Below the pieces are notes generated by a model, which was not told the origin of the DNA, made no database searches, and saw only the letters and a list, made by a program, of their open reading frames with translations. The position numbers and the translations under genes are program-made. From the NCBI GenBank assembly GCA_001275005.1, contig JWZX01000723.1, forward strand, positions 1 through 10,661: 10,661 bases of DNA. The letters are read 5' to 3'. Below are positions 4,871 to 10,661 of this stretch, one piece after another. Position 1 is the stretch's first letter. Every line of letters starts with the position of its first letter. The stretch comes from Chrysochromulina tobinii. Taxonomy: Eukaryota > Haptophyta > Prymnesiales > Chrysochromulinaceae.

Positions 4871-7693
4871 TCAGGCATTGTAAGCGTTGGGCGAGCCACG
4901 CTCCTCGTCGGCGTAGGGTTCGGGCGAGGCCGCACGCATCTTCGCCTCGAGTGCCTTCATCGTGGCCTGGGCGGCCGCGTTTGAGCGCTGGCGCTCCTTC
5001 GAGGGCGAAAGTTTGAACCCGCCCTCCACTCCCGCCTGGCGCTGTGCAGCCTGAATCTCCTGGAGGCTCAACTCGTCCCAATCGGTCGACTCGCCCTCGC
5101 CTACGGCAGGAGAGGCTGCTGCGTCCGCCTTGCGCCTCGCTGCCTGCTGCCGCCTCCACTGGCGGAACAGTCGCAGCAGCCTCCACGGCTGCTGCACGCC
5201 CAGTGAGAAGGCCGCCATGCCGAGCAGCAGCAGCGAAGGCACATCGTACGGGATCCCGGTGCATCGGTGGTACAGCAGGTTGAGCGCGAGCAGTGGCAGA
5301 TCGAGGGTCAGCGGCGTGATCAGCGCCGCCGCGTACCCGAGTGCCGCGTCGCACTGCGCGGACAGCTGCACGCCACGCGCATGCAATGAGAGACCCCCGA
5401 GGAGCAGCACCGTGTCGGGCCCCATGGGGGCCATGAGCGCTAGCTGCGTCGCCTCGCCCGCCTTCCGCCCGAGCACCTCGCGCAGCGGCTCGTTGAGATG
5501 GAACTCGGCAGAGAGCGCCGAGTACGCGCTGTGAGCGTGCAGCAGCAGCGACAGCAGCGGCAACGGAGCGCCGTAAATGAACGGAGAGGGCGCGACCGAT
5601 TTCCACAACGTGAAGTAGCAAAAGAGCCCTGCGGCGATCAAGTTGAGCCACGAAGCGAGCACCATGAGGAGCTGCACGCCACCTACGACCGGCACGCCGC
5701 TCACGCGCACGCGCATCATCCGAGGCTGGTCCGCGCGCGGAGGCTGCCTGCTCTCCCGTGGCGGGATCTCCGTTGAGATTCGAATCGACGGCTCACGTAG
5801 CACGAGGAGCCGCGCGAGCCGGCGGCGCAGCAGCGGCAGGCTGCCCGGGTGGCGCAGCAGCAGCGGCGCGCGGCTGCCGCTGAAGACCTGCACCATCACG
5901 TGCTTCTGCTGCCCGGGCTCCCGAGCATCGGGCTGGCCGGTGGCCTCCGCGCTCAGCACAGCGCCTGGGCCCTTGGGGTGGAAGAGAGACTTGGCCCTCG
6001 GATGCGCCTCCACCAGCTCGCCGTCGGAAGCATGCATGCATTCCTCGTTTGCCGACTCGTCCGTGGAGACGGAGCGCGCGATGCGCGCCGTGATGAGCGT
6101 CTCGTACTCGTACGCTGCACCGACCCAGTCGCCCGCGTCTTCGCGCGGTGCTCGACCTGGAGTCGGTGGGCGCCAGCGGCCACTGCATGCATGGCCTGCC
6201 CAGCCGCCAAAGCCTGCCGGCTCCCAGTTGCGAGCGGCGGCGAATGCATCCATGTGCGCCTGCTCCTGCGCCGCGTGCTCCTTGGCCTCCTCGACGACCA
6301 TGTACATCTTGGGCGAGTCGTGATCCCGGGGGGTGTCGTCGAGCAGATCGTCCTCCCCAAGGTACTGCTCGGGGTCGATCGGCATGCCGAGCGCATCCAC
6401 CGGCATGCCCCAAATCGTTCGAGGCGGCGAGCGCGGCGGCGGCGGGCGGAGCGCGGCTGGCGCGTGGACCGCGACTCCGTCGGTGGCGCTTCGTACGGCG
6501 CTCGACGCGGCAGCGGCCGCCGCCTTGGCTGCTTTGGCTGCGGTCGCCTTGGCGGGCGGCGCGTCGGCCACCGCCCCGTCCAAGCCGCTGCTACTCCTGC
6601 TGCTGCTGCCGCCCCTGAACCCCTTGGTGGCCGCCGGGGCCAGCGTCGGCTTCGCGCTCACGACGGGTGGCACCGCGGTGCTCGCCTTCGAAGACGAGGA
6701 CAGCGCTGGCAGCATGGGCGCCGTGATGGGCACCGTCTTGGGGGGCGGCGGCTTGTGGGGCGCAATTCCGGCGGCGATGGCGTCGACGTCGATGGATGCG
6801 CTGGCGATCAGCGGCTGCGGTCTCGTTTTCGGCAGCGGTCTGGGAGCGTCCATGGGCAGATCGGGGCGCCTCGGCTTCTCCGACAAGAACGTTGAGCTCA
6901 TCGGGCGTCCCGACGGCGACACGTGCGCCGACGACAAGCGCGATGTATCGAGAGCGCCGAAGTCGCAGCCTGGGAGCATGCCGAGCGGCAGGTGCGCGTT
7001 GTTCGAGGCCCAGATGCCAGCAGGCGCCACCTTGGCGGCACGCACGGCGATCGGCCGCGCTGCTGAGGCTGGTGTGGGTATGCTGGACGGCGGCGGCGGC
7101 GGCCTGGCGGGCACTGGCATGTAGTGTGAGCTGCGCGCGGCCCGCCGAGCATCGTCGTCCTCAGCACGCTCCGTCGCCGACCGGTGTGAGCTTGGTTCCT
7201 CGCACCTATGGCGCGGCGAAAACGCGCCCTTTTCGCGGAATTTCTTGCGCGGCGACTGCCGCCTGACCGGCCTGGCACTGCCGTCAAACGCGCTGTGGGT
7301 GTGCCGTGCATCGAGCGCGGCGGCCTGCTTTGGCGAGCGCGCGAGCAGCAGCTCAAAGGCCGCCTCGCGTGCTAGCCGGCGTTTCTCTGTCAGCTCATCA
7401 ACCATGCCCCTGCCTGCCGGTGCACGGAACAGTGGCTCCTTGAGAGGCGGCGAAGCTCGGCCTTCTCTGTGCCTCGGCGGCGAGCTGCCGTCGCTCGAGG
7501 GCGACGATGGCCGGCTGAACGGCGAGCCAGGCGGTGCATTAAAGGCATCGAGGATGGGCACGCCGACGTTCATAACTGCACCACCCTTGACTATGAAGAG
7601 TAGCCGAAAGTCGACAGGAGCGGGCTCGGAGGCGGCGTTTGACCCAAAAGCGAAGCCAAAGGGTCTGAGGAATTTTGTAGTCCTCGCGCCCAC
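4871..7693 (-). CDS. Multi-pass membrane protein with long disordered N-terminal region, family not recognised
   Basis: A 940-residue protein of unknown function. Residues ~50-420 are rich in Pro, Ser, Ala and Arg and probably disordered, apart from a basic helix at about 97-125 (M-V-D-E-L-T-E-K-R-R onward) and an Ala/Lys-rich stretch near 385-400. A more ordered, Trp- and acid-containing block lies at about 425-560 (R-T-I-W-G-M-P-V-D-A-L-G-M-P-I-D). The C-terminal third carries hydrophobic helices at about 673-697, 708-728 (weak), 751-771, 783-807 and 818-834, then an Arg-rich segment and a helical acidic/basic tail. This suggests an integral membrane protein with cytosolic extensions. The frame starts at 7693, but Met41 (7573) is a good alternative: codons before it are clearly less GC-rich at third positions, as expected of a 5'UTR. 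Nothing in the neighbours indicates its role. Confidence 0.75.
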   Translation of the reverse strand: MGARTTKFLRPFGFAFGSNAASEPAPVDFRLLFIVKGGAVMNVGVPILDAFNAPPGSPFSRPSSPSSDGSSPPRHREGRASPPLKEPLFRAPAGRGMVDELTEKRRLAREAAFELLLARSPKQAAALDARHTHSAFDGSARPVRRQSPRKKFREKGAFSPRHRCEEPSSHRSATERAEDDDARRAARSSHYMPVPARPPPPPSSIPTPASAARPIAVRAAKVAPAGIWASNNAHLPLGMLPGCDFGALDTSRLSSAHVSPSGRPMSSTFLSEKPRRPDLPMDAPRPLPKTRPQPLIASASIDVDAIAAGIAPHKPPPPKTVPITAPMLPALSSSSKASTAVPPVVSAKPTLAPAATKGFRGGSSSRSSSGLDGAVADAPPAKATAAKAAKAAAAAASSAVRSATDGVAVHAPAALRPPPPRSPPRTIWGMPVDALGMPIDPEQYLGEDDLLDDTPRDHDSPKMYMVVEEAKEHAAQEQAHMDAFAAARNWEPAGFGGWAGHACSGRWRPPTPGRAPREDAGDWVGAAYEYETLITARIARSVSTDESANEECMHASDGELVEAHPRAKSLFHPKGPGAVLSAEATGQPDAREPGQQKHVMVQVFSGSRAPLLLRHPGSLPLLRRRLARLLVLREPSIRISTEIPPRESRQPPRADQPRMMRVRVSGVPVVGGVQLLMVLASWLNLIAAGLFCYFTLWKSVAPSPFIYGAPLPLLSLLLHAHSAYSALSAEFHLNEPLREVLGRKAGEATQLALMAPMGPDTVLLLGGLSLHARGVQLSAQCDAALGYAAALITPLTLDLPLLALNLLYHRCTGIPYDVPSLLLLGMAAFSLGVQQPWRLLRLFRQWRRQQAARRKADAAASPAVGEGESTDWDELSLQEIQAAQRQAGVEGGFKLSPSKERQRSNAAAQATMKALEAKMRAASPEPYADEERGSPNAYNA

Positions 7694-7724
7694 GACAACG
7701 CGTTACATCGCAGCCTCTCGGCAC

Positions 7725-7744
7725 GGGGGCACGATCGTGCCCCC
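7725..7744. promoter_or_regulatory. Perfect 20-bp palindrome upstream of the membrane-protein gene
   Basis: GGGGGCACGATCGTGCCCCC is fully self-complementary and lies 31 bp before the first ATG of the minus-strand gene, or ~150 bp before its alternative start. It could bind a dimeric regulator or form a hairpin in a 5'UTR. Function is inferred from symmetry and position only. Confidence 0.4.
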
Positions 7745-7884
7745 GCCCAGGACAACGCACAATCCCGTAAGAGCTATGGCATTTCGATAATTTACAATAC
7801 GAAACCGGCGCGGCATTTTCACACTCGACACTCAGTGATTCTGATTGTGTATAAGCCCGGCTGTGCGCGCCGTGTGCGGACCCA

Positions 7885-7906
7885 GGGGGGGGGAGGGGGG
7901 AGAGGG
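7885..7906 (+). other. G-rich tract with quadruplex potential
   Basis: Runs of nine G, six G and three G separated by one to three bases. On the transcribed minus strand it is a pyrimidine tract, so it could also serve a 3' splice site or act as a promoter element. Confidence 0.3.
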
Positions 7907-8319
7907 CCGCGATCCAGACGATCGGATAACACACACACACACGACATAGGGTCACTGACAGCACTCCTGAGAGATCCCAAGAAACGTGGAACTTTTCTGC
8001 TTCTACTCCACCTTGCGCTGTGGCCGTGCCGTGCGCATGGGCATGCGTCGCCGCGCCCGCCCACCTTGTACAAGTAAGCACACCCCTCATTGCTCCAAAT
8101 ATATCTTTGACATCCTGTTGACATCCCGATTCGTCATTATGAAAGTTGATTCAGATTGCCAGATTGAAGATCGCGCGTGGCCGCACGCGCTTGCGTGCTA
8201 TTGCGTGCCCCTATAAAGCTCTGTGGTCATGCCCGTCGCCATCGAGGCACCAACGAGGCACCAACGAGACACCATCCGCCACGTCTTCCTAATTTGGCAT
8301 CGCCTAGCGTGCTCGCCTC

Positions 8320-10434
8320 CTACTGCCCCTCGCTGACCGTGTCGCCGCCCTCACCAGCCGAAGAGCCGCCCGTGGCCACCTTCGTTTCCCACAGAGGCGG
8401 CTGCAGCTCTGAGCTCATGACGAATCTCCCCTGCGCCATGAGCTGCTTTGCCATCGGCGGAGCCAGGAAGAGGAGGAGCAACACGCCGAGAACGAAGAGT
8501 CGGAGCATCCTCATCTCGAGCTTGGCAGATGCGATCTCGAGCTTGGCAGATCTGGTACTGAGACCACGCCCGTCCTTCGCCACTTGGGAAGCCGCCTCCG
8601 CCGCATCGGCCTGGAAAAGAGCTTCCCCTGCCCAAACCGCACGGGCAGCGTTTTCGGCCGCCGCAGCAGCAGTGGCTTCCGCCTCAATCGCCGCAGCCGC
8701 CGCTTGGGCAGCAGAAGCAGCCACACCCTCCGCCATCATAGCCCTGGACATCTCCTCCGCCACCCTTGCAGCTGCAGCCTCGAAGGACGGGCTATAGCAC
8801 ACGTGCAGGACTTCCGCTGCCTCGGCAGCGGCCGCCCCGGCCTCCACCGCTGCCTTGAATGCCGCCTCCTGCTCCGACTGGGCGGCGGCGGCCTCCACCA
8901 CCGCCAATGAAGCATCAGCCTCCTCCGCCGCCGTAACCATCGCTACCGTCTCCACTACGGTCTCCGCCACCTTTGCAGCAGCTGCCCCGGCGGCATCCAA
9001 CGCGGTAGAGCACACTGCCGCTACAAAGGCCGCGGAGAAGGCAGCGAGGTTCAAGGCAACTTCTGCCGCCTTGGTAGGAGTATCCGCCTCGATGAATCGA
9101 GGCGCCGCCTTCGCAGTTGGAGACACCGCCTTCGCCGGTGGAGACACCATCTTCGCGGTTGGAGACACCGCCTTCGCCGGTGAAGAATCAACCTCAGATT
9201 CAATCTCAGATTCAATCTCAGATTCAACCGCATCGCGCGCTGCACCCTTATCGGCTCCATCCGCCACAGCCTTGGCCTGGGCAGCCCTCGCCTTGAGAAC
9301 CCACGCTTGTCGGTCGGCCTCCGCCTTGGCCGCTCGCGCTTCCGATTCGACTTGGGCTGCGCGCGCCTCGGCCTCCGCCTGGGCATGAGCTGCCGCCTTT
9401 TCGGCCTCCTGCGCGGCCTGCGCGGCGGCGGCCTCCGCGGCCGCTTCCGCCACTGCCGCCCGCGCCAACTGCTCCTCGTGAGTGGCGGCGGCCGCCGCTC
9501 GCGCCGCACGCACAACCTCGGCTGCCTCCGCAGCGGCGCCCGTCATGGCGCCCGCCACGGCGCCTCCAGGCGTGTCGACTTCGCTCACGCTCGCCTTCTG
9601 CTCCATGGCCGCCACCGCCGCCTCCTGCGCCTCCATCTCTTGCTTGCGCCGCGCCCACGACTCGGTCGTCGCCGCCGCCGCCTCAAGCTGCTCGGCATGG
9701 CGCTGCTCCAGCTGCCGCAGCTCCTCGGGGCACGTGTAACTGCCTGCCGTCATCGGCTTGACGTCTCGGGCACTCAGGCTCGTGAGACCTTGCTTACTGA
9801 TCTCGAGGGCTTGCAGAAGCTCGGCCGGCACTTGCTCACCAGTGTGCCGTTCGCGCTGAAGGGCGAGCTTCTCCACAAGCTTCGGGTCCACGAAGTGCAT
9901 CTCCTTCCTCACGGGCGGCGAGACGATGTTCTCCACGCTCGACTCGCCCGTGACGACCTTCAAAGCCTGCACAGATAAGCGCTTGCGCAGCCGTTCATCG
10001 ACCACGTTGCTCACCGAAGAAAAGGCGGACTCCTCTACGGCCTCCGAGGACGGCCTCCGAGATGACTTCGCCGAGGTGGCCTCCGCAATGATGTTCTCCT
10101 GTCCCGCCGTGCGCTCGGCCGGCTCGGGCACACCCAGAAACTTGAGGAGCGCGGACGGAGGCTTTTCGCCCGAGAGCCGCACCGCGTTCCGGAGGTACGC
10201 TTGCAGCGTGTCCACGCGCTCGCGCTTCAGCGCCTCGCTGACAAACACGCTCTTCGCCACGGGGAACAGCACGGGCAGCTCGGCGATCTTGGACGTGAGC
10301 CCCATGTGAAGCTCAACAAAGTTGTTGAAGCGATGCTGCGCGGCAAACTGCTGGTCGCCGAGAGTAGTCTTGATGATGTACTCGGTGTGATCCGTCACGT
10401 CGGTGTAGCCGGTGATGACGATCGCGAGATTCAT
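8320..10434 (-). CDS. PX-domain protein with Ala-rich helical region and C-terminal membrane anchor
   Basis: A predicted phosphoinositide-binding membrane protein of 704 residues. Residues 1-103 are a PX domain: a beta start (M-N-L-A-I-V-I-T-G-Y), the R-F-x-x-F-x-x-L-H core at 35-43, P-x-x-F-P-x-x-K at 54-61, the R-x-x-x-L-x-x-Y-L helix from 73, and the closing L-L-K-F-L-G. Arg35, Lys61 and Arg73 match the three basic residues that bind PI3P in p40phox, so endosomal or vacuolar membranes are the likely target. A mixed charged linker follows, then coiled-coil-like and very Ala-rich helices, a repeat block of V-S-P-x-A-K-x units, more Ala-rich helix, and one hydrophobic segment at about 643-658 with a ~46-residue C-terminal tail. 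The start at 10434 was chosen because the PX fold begins there. The frame extends to an ATG at 10650, but that part reads through a tandem repeat and lacks protein character. Confidence 0.85.
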   Translation of the reverse strand: MNLAIVITGYTDVTDHTEYIIKTTLGDQQFAAQHRFNNFVELHMGLTSKIAELPVLFPVAKSVFVSEALKRERVDTLQAYLRNAVRLSGEKPPSALLKFLGVPEPAERTAGQENIIAEATSAKSSRRPSSEAVEESAFSSVSNVVDERLRKRLSVQALKVVTGESSVENIVSPPVRKEMHFVDPKLVEKLALQRERHTGEQVPAELLQALEISKQGLTSLSARDVKPMTAGSYTCPEELRQLEQRHAEQLEAAAATTESWARRKQEMEAQEAAVAAMEQKASVSEVDTPGGAVAGAMTGAAAEAAEVVRAARAAAAATHEEQLARAAVAEAAAEAAAAQAAQEAEKAAAHAQAEAEARAAQVESEARAAKAEADRQAWVLKARAAQAKAVADGADKGAARDAVESEIESEIESEVDSSPAKAVSPTAKMVSPPAKAVSPTAKAAPRFIEADTPTKAAEVALNLAAFSAAFVAAVCSTALDAAGAAAAKVAETVVETVAMVTAAEEADASLAVVEAAAAQSEQEAAFKAAVEAGAAAAEAAEVLHVCYSPSFEAAAARVAEEMSRAMMAEGVAASAAQAAAAAIEAEATAAAAAENAARAVWAGEALFQADAAEAASQVAKDGRGLSTRSAKLEIASAKLEMRMLRLFVLGVLLLLFLAPPMAKQLMAQGRFVMSSELQPPLWETKVATGGSSAGEGGDTVSEGQ
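8513..8551 (-). repeat. Short 21-bp repeat before the membrane anchor
   Basis: The 18-bp sequence atctcgagcttggcagat occurs at 8513-8530 and 8534-8551 and encodes two S-A-K-L-E-(I/M) units just before the hydrophobic anchor. Confidence 0.7.
9104..9187 (-). repeat. Four 21-bp units encoding V-S-P-x-A-K-x heptads
   Basis: Four in-frame 21-bp units encode S-P-A-K, S-P-T-A-K, S-P-P-A-K and S-P-T-A-K heptads, basic Ser-Pro motifs that resemble proline-directed kinase sites. They follow an acidic block and split the Ala-rich helix in two, so they may act as a flexible, phosphorylatable hinge. Confidence 0.75.
9194..9229 (-). repeat. Three 12-bp units encoding E-S-E-I acidic repeat
   Basis: tcagattcaatc is repeated three times (the last copy ends acc), giving E-S-E-I-E-S-E-I-E-S-E-V, an acidic segment directly before the basic S-P-x-A-K repeats. 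Confidence 0.8.
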
Positions 10435-10541
10435 GGGAACTCGTGAAAGATGCGCGCGGTCTCTTCGTGCGAGACTAACGAGCGCCGAAGGGCACCAGGG
10501 CCGCGCCGACAGTCGGCCGCGATTCTTTCCAAGGAGAATCT

Positions 10542-10608
10542 TACCGGTAAAAAGACACCGGGGGGAGCCGGGACGTACCGGTAAAAAGACACCGGGGGGA
10601 GCCGGGAC
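10542..10608. repeat. Two copies of a 34-bp tandem repeat upstream of the PX gene
   Basis: Units start at 10542 and 10576 and are identical over 33 bp. Each begins with the palindrome taccggta and holds a run of six G. A short acacgggac repeat follows to about 10630. The block lies 108 bp before the PX start codon, in the probable 5'UTR or promoter. On the minus strand the copy nearest the gene ends ACCG|GTAAGA, a good splice-donor match, so a 5'UTR intron is possible. Confidence 0.8.
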
Positions 10609-10661
10609 ACACACGGGACACACGGGACACGCGGACGCACAAAGGCACACAGACCAATCTC

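Larger units (their letters stand above)
7694..8319. other. Intergenic region between two minus-strand genes
   Basis: It should hold the promoter of the 4871-7693 gene and the 3' end of the PX gene. Contents: a perfect 20-bp palindrome (7725-7744), an AT-richer stretch (7785-7860), a G-rich tract (7885-7906), an (AC)7 microsatellite (7929-7942) and an 11-bp repeat (gaggcaccaac, three imperfect copies, ~8244-8276). Reading frames here are short, with mixed codon use, and are not convincing. Confidence 0.6.

Noticed and set aside
5849-6895. Plus-strand frame of 348 codons
   Set aside because: Arg/Gly-rich antisense shadow of the minus-strand membrane-protein gene.
7819-8124. Minus-strand frames between the two minus-strand genes (also 7539-8090), considered as upstream exons
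   Set aside because: Third-position GC is low, microsatellites are included, and there is no recognisable domain; splice signals are too weak to support an exon.
8177-8797. Plus-strand frame of 206 codons with a TATAAA at 8212-8217 inside its first codons
   Set aside because: It lies antisense to the PX gene, and its Ala/Ser content mirrors that gene. The TATA match has no credible downstream plus-strand gene.
10435-10650. N-terminal extension of the PX protein from the ATG at 10650
   Set aside because: The extension reads through a tandem repeat into Cys/Pro/Arg-rich sequence, and the PX fold starts exactly at the ATG at 10434.

Overview
The window looks like nuclear DNA of a eukaryotic microalga, most likely a haptophyte. 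Reasons: very GC-rich sequence with strongly C/G-ending codons, long reading frames with no clear introns, secreted proteins with Ser-Pro-Pro-Pro stretches, and two copies of a Cys module ending in D-C-x-D-C-G-P-R. From memory that module is common in haptophyte and some other algal secretomes; no search was run, so the lineage is an inference. No mobile element, RNA gene, CRISPR array or viral gene was recognised.

Layout. 1-988: no confident gene, only simple repeats and one weak minus-strand candidate for a gene 3' end. 989-4659 (+): a mosaic cell-surface gene. It starts in one frame (signal peptide, CUB-like half domain, Pro-rich linker). It then changes frame at a run of ten C (1478-1487) and continues in the frame that stays open to 4659: Cys module, bulb-lectin-like half domain, a second signal-peptide-like segment with a second Cys module, a right-handed beta-helix of near-identical repeats, a His-rich tract, a Ser/Pro-rich stalk, a small globular domain, one membrane span and an acidic tail. 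The two signal-peptide/Cys-module segments are paralogous, so this frame may be two tandem secreted-protein genes that read through into each other. 4660-4870: short gap between convergent genes. 4871-7693 (-): a 940-residue protein with a long disordered N-terminal part and four to five membrane spans near the C-terminus, family not recognised. 7694-8319: intergenic, with a perfect 20-bp palindrome and a G-rich tract. 8320-10434 (-): a PX-domain phosphoinositide-binding protein with a long Ala-rich helical region and a C-terminal membrane anchor. Its upstream region (10435-10661) holds a 34-bp tandem repeat and a possible 5'UTR splice donor.

The three genes do not form an evident pathway. 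The first is predicted to act outside the plasma membrane (adhesion, glycan or wall/scale contact). The PX protein should act on the cytosolic face of endosomal or vacuolar membranes. The middle protein is a membrane protein of unknown role. The points most worth checking are the frame break and possible gene fusion in the surface gene, its recent 123-bp tail duplication, and the PX/Ala-rich helix/membrane-anchor architecture.
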